Below, piece after piece: positions 36,878 to 45,228 of a DNA stretch of 64,000 nucleotides. This DNA comes from Sagittula sp. P11 (GTDB taxonomy: Bacteria; Pseudomonadota; Alphaproteobacteria; Rhodobacterales; Rhodobacteraceae), in assembly GCF_002814095.1 (NCBI RefSeq), contig NZ_CP021915.1, positions 124,001 to 188,000 of the forward strand. Reading direction: 5' to 3'. Position 1 is the first letter of the stretch, and each line of letters opens with the position of its first letter. The notes beneath the pieces are model-generated. The model had not been told where the DNA came from. It saw only the letters and a program-made list of their open reading frames with translations, and did not search any database. A program made the position numbers and the translations under genes.

Positions 36878-37285
36878 ATGTGCGCGACAAATTCGTTTCT
36901 CAGATCTCTGGGCGTCGAGATCTACGGGTCAGGTCATCGGCGCTGGCCGGACGACGTGAAGGCTCGCGCTGTGGCAGAGACTTTGGAGCCGGGAGCGACC
37001 GTGAATGCGATTGCCGAGCGATATGACATCCGCCCAAACCAGCTCTCGGCTTGGCGGCGTCTGGCAAAGCAGGGCCAGCTGGTTCTTCCTCCGGCGGAAC
37101 TCGGAGAGCCGGTCTTCGCGCCTCTGGTCATTTGCGATCCGACTGAGACGCCCGAGCTTTCCGACGCGAAGCCCCAGCAGGTGATCCGGATCGTCAAGGG
37201 AACAACCCGGATCGAGCTGTCTTCTGACACGTCGGCAGGTCAGATCGCCGCGATCGTGCGCACTCTGGAAGCGCCTGCATGCTGA
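36878..37285 (+). CDS. tnpA: IS66 accessory protein TnpA
   Basis: A 135-residue protein with an N-terminal helix-turn-helix (RRWPDDVKARAVAETLEPGATVN, then DIRPNQLSAWRRL) like the transposase-8/IS66 Orf1 group. The ATG at 36878 or a GTG 12 bases earlier may be used; GGGGAG precedes both. Its end overlaps tnpB by seven bases. It is needed for IS66 transposition together with TnpB and TnpC. Confidence 0.92.
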   Translation: MCATNSFLRSLGVEIYGSGHRRWPDDVKARAVAETLEPGATVNAIAERYDIRPNQLSAWRRLAKQGQLVLPPAELGEPVFAPLVICDPTETPELSDAKPQQVIRIVKGTTRIELSSDTSAGQIAAIVRTLEAPAC

Positions 37286-37632
37286 TGCCGTCTCAAGGGG
37301 TCCGCATCCTGGTGGCGACGAAGCCGGTAGACTTCCGCAAGGGGCATGATGGACTGGCAGCCTTGGTGCAGTCGACCTTGACCGAAGATCCGTTCACCGG
37401 GACGGTCTTTATCTTTCGGGCGAAGCGCGCAGACCGGATGAAGATCCTGTTCTGGGACGGCAGCGGTCTCGTCATGGCCTACAAACGGCTGGAGGAGAGC
37501 ACCTTCACCTGGCCCGCGATCCGGGATGGTGCGATGACCCTGAATCGCGCCCAGTTCGAGGCGCTGTTCGCCGGGCTGGACTGGCGGCGGGTGCGGTCTC
37601 TGGAGACGCGCGCCCCCGCTGTGGCAGAGTGA
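37279..37632 (+). CDS. tnpB: IS66 accessory protein TnpB
   Basis: A 117-residue protein of the IS66 Orf2 family, recognised by VRILVATKPVDFRKGHDGL, IFRAKRADRMKILFWDGSG and KRLEESTFTWP. It overlaps tnpA, suggesting coupled translation. The length is normal and the gene appears intact. Confidence 0.95.
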   Translation: MLMPSQGVRILVATKPVDFRKGHDGLAALVQSTLTEDPFTGTVFIFRAKRADRMKILFWDGSGLVMAYKRLEESTFTWPAIRDGAMTLNRAQFEALFAGLDWRRVRSLETRAPAVAE

Positions 37633-37686
37633 CTCAGGGCGGGGAAAGCCGGCCTGACAAACGCAGGAGCGGGATATGATGCCGCC

Positions 37687-39243
37687 ATGTCCAGCGCCCT
37701 ATCCCTCGACCTGTCGGCCATTCCGGAAGACCAGCGTGACGCTGTTCTGGCCGTCCTGCGCGAGCGTGATGCACTCAGGGAAGCCAACAAGCGCCTCGAG
37801 CACCTCGTCGCCGAACTGAACCAGGTCGTGCATGGCAAAAGGTCCGAGAAACTGAGTGAGGACGAGCGGCAGCTGGCCTTCGAAGATCTGGAAACTGCCG
37901 TCGTCGAGGCAGAGGCCCAGCAGGATGAAGACGCCACGGCCTCGTCCGGTCCGCGGCGATCCAAGGTCGCCCGCCGCAATCGGGGCAATCTGCCTGAGAG
38001 CCTCCCCCGGATCGAGCAGATGATCGAGCCGGCCAGCCTGGAGTGTCCCTGCGGCTGCGGCACGATGCACCGGATCGGCGAGGACCGCAGCGAGCGGCTG
38101 GACATCGTGCCGGCCCAGCTCCGCGTCATCGTGACGGTTCGACCCAAGTATGCCTGCCGTGCCTACGCCGAAGGGGTCACCCAGGCGCCAGCCCCTGCCT
38201 TCCTGATCGAGGGCGGGCTGCCGACCGAGGGCGCCATTGCGTATGTGCTCGTCGCCAAGTTCGCCGACCATTTGCCTCTCTATCGCCAGAGCCAGATCCT
38301 CGCGCGTTCCGGGATCGACCTTCGGCGCAGCACGCCCGCCGATTGGGTCGGCACCGCGGCCTTCCACCTTGCCCCGGTGGTCGACCGGCTCGCCGAGCAC
38401 CTGAAGGGCTCGGGCAAACTCTTCATGGACGAAACGACGGCGCCGGTTCTGGAGCCCGGGCGAGGCAGGACGAAGACTGGCTTCCTCTGGGCGCTGGCCC
38501 GAGATGATCGGGGCTGGGGCGGCGATGACCCGCCCGGCGTGGTCTTCACTTACCGCCCGAGCCGCGCCGGCGTGAACGCGGAGCAGATCCTGCAGGGCTT
38601 CGACGGCATCCTGCAGCTGGACGGCTATCCCGGCTACGATCGGCTGACGCGCCCCTCGCGCAAGGGCGGCGCGCCGATCACGGTTGCGCACTGCTGGGCA
38701 CATGCCCGCCGGAAGCTGAAGGAAGTCTTCGACCGTGATGGATCGGAGATCGCCGCCGAGGGGCTGCGCCGGATCGCCGAGTTCTACCGGATCGAAACCG
38801 AGATCCGCGGCATGGGACCGGGACAGCGCCTGTCGGCGAGACAGACACGCACCGCGCCGCTGGTGGCCCAGTTCGGCGAATGGTTGCAGAGCCAGCGCCG
38901 CCGGATCTCCGCCAAGTCCCGCCTCGGAGAGAAACTCGCCTATATCCACCGGCAGTGGGACGGGCTACAGACCTTCCTGCAGGACGGACGCGTCGAGATC
39001 GACTCCAATGCCGTGGAGAATCTCATCAGGCCGATCGCCCTGACGCGGAAGAACGCACTCTTCGCCGGCCACGACGAAGGTGGTCGGACCTGGGGCCGCA
39101 TCGCCTCGCTCATCGCCACAGCAAAGATCAACGAAATCGTACCCTTTGTCTATCTCAAGGCGACGCTCGAGGCGATCGCGGCAGGGCATCCCGCGAACCG
39201 GATCGACGAGTTGCTACCCTGGAACTTCAAGCCGTCGAGCTGA
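37687..39243 (+). CDS. tnpC: IS66 transposase TnpC (DDE)
   Basis: The 518-residue DDE transposase of the element. It has an N-terminal coiled-coil-like stretch (LREANKRLEHLVAELNQVV), a zinc-binding CPCGCG segment near residue 120, and the catalytic acids in LFMDETTAPVL, LQLDGYPGYDRL and IDSNAVENLIRPI. It starts 54 bases after tnpB and ends seven bases before the right inverted repeat. The C-terminal IS66 tail (HPANRIDELLPWNF) is intact. Confidence 0.96.
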   Translation: MSSALSLDLSAIPEDQRDAVLAVLRERDALREANKRLEHLVAELNQVVHGKRSEKLSEDERQLAFEDLETAVVEAEAQQDEDATASSGPRRSKVARRNRGNLPESLPRIEQMIEPASLECPCGCGTMHRIGEDRSERLDIVPAQLRVIVTVRPKYACRAYAEGVTQAPAPAFLIEGGLPTEGAIAYVLVAKFADHLPLYRQSQILARSGIDLRRSTPADWVGTAAFHLAPVVDRLAEHLKGSGKLFMDETTAPVLEPGRGRTKTGFLWALARDDRGWGGDDPPGVVFTYRPSRAGVNAEQILQGFDGILQLDGYPGYDRLTRPSRKGGAPITVAHCWAHARRKLKEVFDRDGSEIAAEGLRRIAEFYRIETEIRGMGPGQRLSARQTRTAPLVAQFGEWLQSQRRRISAKSRLGEKLAYIHRQWDGLQTFLQDGRVEIDSNAVENLIRPIALTRKNALFAGHDEGGRTWGRIASLIATAKINEIVPFVYLKATLEAIAAGHPANRIDELLPWNFKPSS

Positions 39244-39271
39244 ACTCCGGTGGGGCGTAGACGCCGCTTAC

Positions 39272-39279
39272 GATCAACA
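39272..39279. repeat. 8-bp target-site duplication GATCAACA, right copy
   Basis: Exact match to the copy at 36785-36792, directly abutting the right inverted repeat of the IS66 element. Confidence 0.95.
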
Positions 39280-39574
39280 CGATGATGGTCGGCCTCTTTC
39301 GCGGCGCCTCTCTTCAAGCCGGTATTCTTGGGGCGGGCCGAAACCGTGGTCGCACTGCTCTGGGCAGCGCATCCTACACCGCCCGGCCTTCGGGGATGCC
39401 GGTGCTAACGACGCCCCGCCGGTCAGGCTCAACCTTGAGCCTGACGCGAAGAGGCTATTTCCGCCGCCTGAAAACGGACCCTGACATTGGCAAGTGGCGC
39501 GTTTCGTCCGCGCCCCCCAAGTCCCGTCTTCGTCAAGCCGGGCCATTTTTTACGGCGCTGGCTGATCCAGGCGG
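39280..39574. other. Spacer between IS66 and the IclR gene, no gene recognised
   Basis: Short open frames occur on both strands but none has a family resemblance or ribosome site. The one notable structure is a perfect 11-bp-arm palindrome at 39422-39445. The fragment may be decayed DNA or old mobile-element remains. Confidence 0.45.
39422..39445. repeat. Perfect inverted repeat, 11-bp arms and 2-base centre
   Basis: GTCAGGCTCAA, then CC, then TTGAGCCTGAC. As RNA it would form a tight hairpin on either strand. It lies about 130 bases beyond the end of the leftward IclR gene. No T-run follows on the minus strand, so it is a poor factor-independent terminator; a transposon end or protein site is possible. 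Confidence 0.6.
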
Positions 39575-40378
39575 TCAGGCGGTCAGGGACTGTTGACCCA
39601 TCTTCTTCAGATTTCGAACGATTTCTTCGTGCATGATCCCTACGATCTCTTTTTCGGATCTCAAGATAACATCAGTTGGAGCGCCAACCCCGACAGCGAA
39701 AAGCCGCGAGTTCAGATGGTTAGGAAACGGCATGGAAATCAAGCCGCTCCCTTGAACCACCTGATCGGTTGAGAGGTAATAGCCCTTGGCACGGGTTTCT
39801 GCCAACGAGGCCACGAAAGCTTTCACATCCACTGCCGGTTTGTCGGGCGCGCGATAGGCGTTGATCCTGCGGAACAGACTGCGCACTTCGTCGTCACTGA
39901 AACGACTCATCAGAACGCGCCCGACACCTGAGTTACCCAGCGGACGACGTGTCCCGAGCGATATGTGGTGGATCGGCGAATCTTTCGGGCGGACAACTTG
40001 CACGTACTCGGCTTCGTCCCCATTCTTGGTTGCCAGAACCACCACATGCCGTGTGCGTTCCGAAATTGCCTTGAGCAGCCGGTGGATGGTGCCTTCGCCG
40101 AACAGATCTGGATTCATCCACGACCCTAAAAGCGGAACGCGCTCGGTGGGAAAATAACTCTTCTTTCGGGCATCGTGGGTCAGAAATCCAAGCTTCACCA
40201 AGCTTTTGAGCAGCGCCGAGGTACTTGACTGCGGGTACCCCAGTTCCTTGGACACTTCCACGACCGAAAGCGGTCGCTGAACTTCATCGAAATACACCAA
40301 AGTCTGACAGGTGCGCGCCACCGATTTCACAATTTGATCGCCGCCTGTTCTTGCTGAAGTCTGATGCGCGGTTTCCAT
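39575..40378 (-). CDS. IclR-family transcriptional regulator
   Basis: A 267-residue IclR protein. The N-terminal winged helix spans about residues 15-85 (RPLSVVEVSKELGYPQSSTSALLKSL is the helix-turn-helix) and the ligand domain follows (LLKAISERTRHVVVL, GNSGVGRVLMSR, TRAKGYYLSTDQVVQGSGLISMPFP). Start ATG 40378 follows AGGGAGGAG; 14 more open codons upstream are not used. It lies 144 bases behind a leftward CoA-ligase operon and upstream of the 11-gene operon, now separated from the latter by IS66. Either operon may be its target. An inverted repeat just upstream may be its own operator. Confidence 0.9.
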   Translation of the reverse strand: METAHQTSARTGGDQIVKSVARTCQTLVYFDEVQRPLSVVEVSKELGYPQSSTSALLKSLVKLGFLTHDARKKSYFPTERVPLLGSWMNPDLFGEGTIHRLLKAISERTRHVVVLATKNGDEAEYVQVVRPKDSPIHHISLGTRRPLGNSGVGRVLMSRFSDDEVRSLFRRINAYRAPDKPAVDVKAFVASLAETRAKGYYLSTDQVVQGSGLISMPFPNHLNSRLFAVGVGAPTDVILRSEKEIVGIMHEEIVRNLKKMGQQSLTA

Positions 40379-40393
40379 GATCTCCTCCCTTCG

Positions 40394-40411
40394 TGTGCAG
40401 TTATATGCACA
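40394..40411. promoter_or_regulatory. Inverted repeat TGTGCA-N6-TGCACA upstream of iclR
   Basis: Perfect 6-bp arms with a GTTATA centre lie 16 bases before the IclR start codon. The size fits the roughly 15-18-bp imperfect palindromes bound by IclR proteins, which usually regulate themselves. It would overlap the leader or promoter of the gene, suggesting repression. No identical copy was seen elsewhere in the window. Confidence 0.45.
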
Positions 40412-40522
40412 GCGTTCCATACGGAAGGATGGCCGCGCTTGTAAATTCTGTCAACTGTTAGAAAACTGCCGGGGGCACGCCGCAAGCGGCTTGGGGATCA
40501 GGAAAGATTTCGGGTTCGGTTG

Positions 40523-42637
40523 TCAGTGGCCTCCTCGATTGGCGGGTATGATCACACCGTCAGCGGCGACGGCTCCCTGCCCGCTTGCTCCGACGATCAA
40601 TGGATTGACATCAATGGTCTCAAGCGCGGCCCCGTGATGGGCGGCAAAAGCAGACAGTCGGGCAAGGGCGCCGGCGAGGGCGTCGATGTCGCGTTCGGGC
40701 GCGCCCCGGAATGCGTCCAGCAGTTTGCGGCTGCGGATTTCGTCAATCATACGGCGCGCTTCGACAGGTCCGAATGGTGCGACGCGGAAAGACACGTCTT
40801 CGAGGGCCTCGACAAACACCCCGCCCAGACCGAACATGACCACCGGGCCGAAAGCCGGGTCCTGGGTCACGCCGAGTATAGCCTCCAGTCCAGGTGCTGC
40901 CTGTTCCGCCACGACCAGCCCGTCGATCCGCGCACCGGGCATCTTCTCGGACGCCAATTCCAAGATTCGTGCCCCGGCAGAGCGGACATCTTCGGCCGAA
41001 CGCAGATCAAGCGCGACGCCCCCGATGTCGGATTTGTGCAAGATGTCGGGCGAGGCAATCTTCAGCACGACCGGGAATCCCATTTCTTGCGCTGCCTGAG
41101 CTGCCGCTTCGGGGGTGGTGGCCAGGGTTTCGCGCACGATCCCGATTCCGGCCTCTGCAAGCAGGGCCTTGGCCTCGATCTCGTTCACAATTCCGTCCGG
41201 CAACGGCGACAGGTTGGAGAGTTCGGGTATCGGGTCCTTTTCGCCTGCCCGCGCGAAGGAACGGGCAAAATAGCGCAATGCGGCCATCGCCCGGACTGCA
41301 CGGGTCGGTTCCTCGAACACGATGAACCCCGACTTTTCGTACGCGGCGCGCCCCTCTGGCTCTGTCAGCGAACAGAACAGCATTGGCCGATCGGGATATT
41401 TCTCGCGAATGCGCTCCAGTCCGCGCCGAATGGCTTCGTTCAGGTCGGCGACAAGTCCGACCGTCGACATGAAGATGATGGCCCCATCGATCTCGCCGTC
41501 ACCAAACAACACATCCATGTTGGTTTCCAGAAGATCGATCTGGTTGACCAGCTGCGCCGTCACATCGACCGGGTTTCGGACACCGGCAAATGGCAGCACC
41601 TCTTTCAGCTTTTTCTGTGCATGATCGGGAAGCGCAGGCACGTCCAGTTTCAGCTTTTCGGCTTCGTCGGCCATCAGCACCCCGACCCCGCCCGAGACTG
41701 TCACAAGGCCCAGCCGGTCGCCCTGCATCATCGACGCGGATTCGGCACAGGCATAAGTCACATCGAACATTTCATCGACCGATTGCGCCCGGTAAACGCC
41801 GTACTGCCGGAACGCCGCGTCATAAACCGCGTCTGCCCCAGCCAATGAGGCGGTATGCGACTGCGCGGCCTCTGCTCCGACCGCGCTGCGCCCGACCTTC
41901 ATCATGACCACCGGCTTTCCCCGGGCCCGCGCCAGCTCAAGTGCCTCGACCAGCCTGTCGCGATCGGTTGCCCCTTCGAGATATCCCATGATGACGCGGG
42001 TATCGTCATCCTGCGCGCAATAGGCCACGGCATCGGCAAAATCGACATCGCAGGAATTGCCCGTCGTCGCCCAGATATTGACCCCAAGTCCGCGCATTCG
42101 AACGAGCGTCATGCAATACGAGCCGAACGCGCCGCTTTGACTGACGATCGACACGCCGCCGGGTTTTGGCAGGTGTTTTTCGACCCCGGGCGTGAATGTC
42201 GCATAGAGGTTGTGGCGCACATTCGCGATGCCAAGGCAGTTCGGCCCCACAAGCCGCATGCCGCCCTCGCGCGCGATGTCGACCATGCGCGCCTGAAGGG
42301 CGGCCCCGTCGGCATCGACCTCCGAGAACCCCGAACTGAAGATCACCGCCCCCCGCACACCTTGGGCCGCGCACTGTTCGACCGCCTGAACGGCCAGCGG
42401 CGCGGGCAGCGCGATCACGGCCAGGTCCGGTGTCGTGGGTGCCTCCGAGATCGACGGATACGCCGTCAGGCCCTGCACCTCTGGCGATTTCGGGTTGATA
42501 GGCAGGATCGGGCCGTCGAAACCGTGCCGCTTGAGAAAATCCACCGGCCTTCCGCCGATGCGCTTGGGATCGCTTGAGGCGCCAATCACCGCTACCGAGC
42601 GAGGGTTGAAAATGGCATCCATTCCATGAATTCGCAT
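40523..42637 (-). CDS. NDP-forming acyl-CoA synthetase, fused form
   Basis: A 704-residue paralogue of the enzyme at 27598-29709 with the same domain order. The CoA-binding domain begins FNPRSVAVIGASSDPKRIGG, the ligase domain has SHTASLAG with the probable phosphate-carrier His, and the ATP-grasp part shows FPVVLKIASPDILHKSDIGGV and FGPVVMFGLGGVFVE. It converts an acid, ATP and CoA to acyl-CoA, ADP and phosphate, or works in reverse. It is third in a leftward operon behind a CoA-transferase and a dehydrogenase, 23 bases after the latter. Confidence 0.9.
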   Translation of the reverse strand: MRIHGMDAIFNPRSVAVIGASSDPKRIGGRPVDFLKRHGFDGPILPINPKSPEVQGLTAYPSISEAPTTPDLAVIALPAPLAVQAVEQCAAQGVRGAVIFSSGFSEVDADGAALQARMVDIAREGGMRLVGPNCLGIANVRHNLYATFTPGVEKHLPKPGGVSIVSQSGAFGSYCMTLVRMRGLGVNIWATTGNSCDVDFADAVAYCAQDDDTRVIMGYLEGATDRDRLVEALELARARGKPVVMMKVGRSAVGAEAAQSHTASLAGADAVYDAAFRQYGVYRAQSVDEMFDVTYACAESASMMQGDRLGLVTVSGGVGVLMADEAEKLKLDVPALPDHAQKKLKEVLPFAGVRNPVDVTAQLVNQIDLLETNMDVLFGDGEIDGAIIFMSTVGLVADLNEAIRRGLERIREKYPDRPMLFCSLTEPEGRAAYEKSGFIVFEEPTRAVRAMAALRYFARSFARAGEKDPIPELSNLSPLPDGIVNEIEAKALLAEAGIGIVRETLATTPEAAAQAAQEMGFPVVLKIASPDILHKSDIGGVALDLRSAEDVRSAGARILELASEKMPGARIDGLVVAEQAAPGLEAILGVTQDPAFGPVVMFGLGGVFVEALEDVSFRVAPFGPVEARRMIDEIRSRKLLDAFRGAPERDIDALAGALARLSAFAAHHGAALETIDVNPLIVGASGQGAVAADGVIIPANRGGH

Positions 42638-42660
42638 GGGACTTCCTTTGATGTTCGTAA

Positions 42661-43827
42661 CTAGTAGGATTTTGGCAGGCCGAGGGCATGTTCCGCGATA
42701 AACGAAAGCACCAGCTGCGGGGTGACCGGCGCGATGCGGAACAGGATGGCCTCGCGAACAAGACGCTCGACATGGTATTCCTTGGCGTATCCGAACCCCC
42801 CGAAGGTCAGCTGCGCGGTCTGTGTCGCCTTCACCGCCGCTTCGGCGGCCAGATATTTTCCTGCGTTGGCTTCATTTCCGCAGGGCTTGCCCGCGTCGTA
42901 GAGCGCGCCGGCGTGCATCGCCATCAGGTTGGCCGCCTCCAGTTCCGCCCAGCTGGCGGCCAGGGGGTGCTGTACACCCTGATTCTGACCGATTGGTCTG
43001 CCAAAAACGACGCGCTCATTGGCGTAATCCGCGGCGCGCCGAAGCGCATTCCGCCCGATTCCGACTGCTTCAGCGGCAATTAGAACCCGTTCGGGGTTCA
43101 GCCCGTGCAGGATCTGACGAAAGCCCTGGCCTTCTTCGCCGATCAGATCCCCGGCGGGGATCGGAAGCCCGTCGATGAACAGTTCGTTCGAGTCGACACA
43201 TTTGCGGCCCATCTTTTCGATCTCGCGCACGGTGACGAAAGATCGGTCCAGATCGGTGTAAAAAAGGCTTAATCCTTCTGTCGGTTTCTTGACGTCCTCA
43301 AGCGGGGTCGTGCGCGCCAGCAACAGGATCTTGTCGGCCTCCTGGGCGGTTGAAATCCAGACCTTCTGGCCGTGCACCACATATCGGTCACCCTGTCGCA
43401 CGGCGCGTGTTTTCAGTTTGGTGGTGTCCAGACCGGTTGTCGGCTCGGTCACCCCGAAACACGCACGTTCATCGCCTGCCACCAAAGGCGGAAGGTATTT
43501 CTTTTTCTGGTCATCGGTGCCGAATTTCACGACTGGGTTCAGACCGAAGATATTCATGTGAATCGCCGATGCGGCGCTGTTGCCGCCGCCGGATTCCGCA
43601 ATGGCCTGCATCATGATCGCGGCATCGACGATGCCAAGACCGGCACCTCCGTACTCTTCGGGGATTGCAATCCCCAGCCAGCCATCGCGGGCCAGCTTTT
43701 GATGCAGCTCTCGCGGGAAACCGCCTACGCGATCGCGTGTCAGCCAGAATTCGTCGTCGAATTCTTCGCAGATCCGCAGGATCGCATCGCGGATTCCCTG
43801 CTGTTCGGATGTCATCTGATAGGTCAT
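42661..43827 (-). CDS. Acyl-CoA dehydrogenase
   Basis: A 388-residue acyl-CoA dehydrogenase with GVTEPTTGLDTTKLKTRA, GQKVWISTAQEADKILLL, FGRPIGQNQGVQHPLAASW and FGGFGYAKEYHVERLVRE. The C-terminal EGT glutamate is replaced by IAPVT, while NPERVLIAAEAVG supplies a glutamate at the isovaleryl-type position. It ends LGLPKSY, as do the paralogues at 13994-15157 and, nearly, 2-712. It sits 30 bases behind a CoA-transferase in a leftward operon. Confidence 0.92.
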   Translation of the reverse strand: MTYQMTSEQQGIRDAILRICEEFDDEFWLTRDRVGGFPRELHQKLARDGWLGIAIPEEYGGAGLGIVDAAIMMQAIAESGGGNSAASAIHMNIFGLNPVVKFGTDDQKKKYLPPLVAGDERACFGVTEPTTGLDTTKLKTRAVRQGDRYVVHGQKVWISTAQEADKILLLARTTPLEDVKKPTEGLSLFYTDLDRSFVTVREIEKMGRKCVDSNELFIDGLPIPAGDLIGEEGQGFRQILHGLNPERVLIAAEAVGIGRNALRRAADYANERVVFGRPIGQNQGVQHPLAASWAELEAANLMAMHAGALYDAGKPCGNEANAGKYLAAEAAVKATQTAQLTFGGFGYAKEYHVERLVREAILFRIAPVTPQLVLSFIAEHALGLPKSY

Positions 43828-43857
43828 GATTTTCTCCTCACGTCTTGCAGACCCGGC

Positions 43858-45072
43858 TCAGCGGCCCGGTTCGGCCACAGTGCCTTGTTCGATTAGGGTG
43901 TCGATTTGCCCGGTGTCGTACGCGAGCTCTTGTAAAATCGCCCGGGTGTCAGCACCCAGTTCGCGGCGCCCAAGCCAGCGCAGCCGTCCCGGCGTCTTGT
44001 CCAGCTTTGGCACGGGTCCGACGACCTTGGTGTCGTCGCCCTCCACCCCAACAATGTCCCTTCGCGCGGCGATCTGCGGATCGGCCAGGATGTCATCGAC
44101 GTCATAGACCATCGCAGCCACGGCATCGTGGGCCTGGAAGATGTCAATCGCCTTCTGCGCGTCATGCTGTGCCACAAATGCGCCGAGACGGTCCACAATC
44201 TCGTCCATGTGCTCCGCGAAGCCATCGAGGCTTTGGAATTGCGGCTGTTCCGCCCATTCCTTTCCGCCCGCGGCTTCCAGAAGCCGCCGCCCGGTCGCGG
44301 CACTGCCTGCGCTGATTGTGACCCATTTCCCGTCGCGGGCGCGAAACACCCCCGCCGGGGCGTAGGAATTGGGCGCCTGGAGCCCGTTTCGGTCAACCGG
44401 CAGCCCCGCGCCGGTTCGCGTCGGAACGTGATAGTCGATCAGGCGCAACAGCGGCTCGAAAATAGCCAGGTCCACCACTTGCCCCCGGGCGCGGCCGTTC
44501 TGCACCGCATGCAGCGCCATCATCGCGCCGTAGGCCGCCATCAGGCCTGTGGTCGAATCCGCAGCGGGAAAGCCGGGGTGCATCGGCGCGTTGTCGGCAA
44601 AGCCGGTGATGTGCGCCAGTCCGCTCATGGCCTCGCCGGCCCGACCGAAACCCGGCCACGAGGCGCGCGGCCCCGTCTGGCCATAGCCCGAGATCCGCAC
44701 GATCACCAGATCGGGGTTCCACTCATGCAGGACCTCTGGGGCCAACCCTGCCCGTTCCAGAACACCGGGTCGAAAGTTCTCGATAAGCACATGGGCGTTT
44801 TCGACCAGCCGGCGCAGAATGGCGCGGCCGTCTTCACTCTTCCAATCCAGCGCCATCAGACGCTTGTTTCGTGCCAGGGTCTTCCACCAGGCGCCAACGC
44901 CATCACTGGCCCGCGCGCTCAGTACCCGCAGCATGTCACCCTGCCCCGGACGCTCGATCTTGACCACGTCGGCGCCAAAATCGGACAGCAATGCGCCGCA
45001 CATCGGTGCTGCGATCACATGCCCCAGTTCAATCACCCTGACATCGCTCAGTGGCCCATTTTCCATTTTCAC
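43858..45072 (-). CDS. Class III CoA-transferase (CaiB/BaiF family)
   Basis: A CoA-transferase of about 404 residues: LSDVRVIELGHVIAAPMCGALL, FGADVVKIERPGQGD, NKRLMALDWKSEDGR and WPGFGRAGEAMSGLAHI. The start may be GTG 45072, which has GAGG at good spacing, or ATG 45066. It heads the leftward operon with a dehydrogenase and a CoA synthetase. At the position where most relatives read D near the GEAMSG segment it reads GFGRAGEAMSG, so the catalytic acid should be verified by alignment. Confidence 0.88.
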   Translation of the reverse strand: MKMENGPLSDVRVIELGHVIAAPMCGALLSDFGADVVKIERPGQGDMLRVLSARASDGVGAWWKTLARNKRLMALDWKSEDGRAILRRLVENAHVLIENFRPGVLERAGLAPEVLHEWNPDLVIVRISGYGQTGPRASWPGFGRAGEAMSGLAHITGFADNAPMHPGFPAADSTTGLMAAYGAMMALHAVQNGRARGQVVDLAIFEPLLRLIDYHVPTRTGAGLPVDRNGLQAPNSYAPAGVFRARDGKWVTISAGSAATGRRLLEAAGGKEWAEQPQFQSLDGFAEHMDEIVDRLGAFVAQHDAQKAIDIFQAHDAVAAMVYDVDDILADPQIAARRDIVGVEGDDTKVVGPVPKLDKTPGRLRWLGRRELGADTRAILQELAYDTGQIDTLIEQGTVAEPGR

Positions 45073-45228
45073 GTGTCTGCCTCGTTCTGCGAATTTTCCG
45101 ACGTCAAGCCCTAGTTTGCGGCTCTGAAAGCCTCATTCTGCTCGGAACTAGAATCCATTGCGAGAACAATCGAACAACCGTTAGATCGCCGAAACGAGCC
45201 GATGTTTTTTCACTTGACGGAGGAAAGA

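Larger units (their letters stand above)
36793..39271 (+). mobile_element. Complete IS66-family insertion sequence
   Basis: A 2479-bp element with terminal inverted repeats starting GTAAGCGGCG at the left (36793-36814) and, read inwards, the same at the right (39250-39271); 20 of the first 22 bases match. It carries the three genes typical of the family, tnpA, tnpB and tnpC, all open. An exact 8-bp duplication flanks it. Intact genes and perfect duplication show that insertion is recent. It lies between an IclR gene and the 11-gene operon in non-coding DNA, so no gene is interrupted, but the spacing between a possible regulator and promoter has changed. Confidence 0.97.

Noticed and set aside
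37699-38949. 416-codon minus-strand frame within tnpC
   Set aside because: It lies inside the IS66 transposase, which has all catalytic motifs. A shadow frame.
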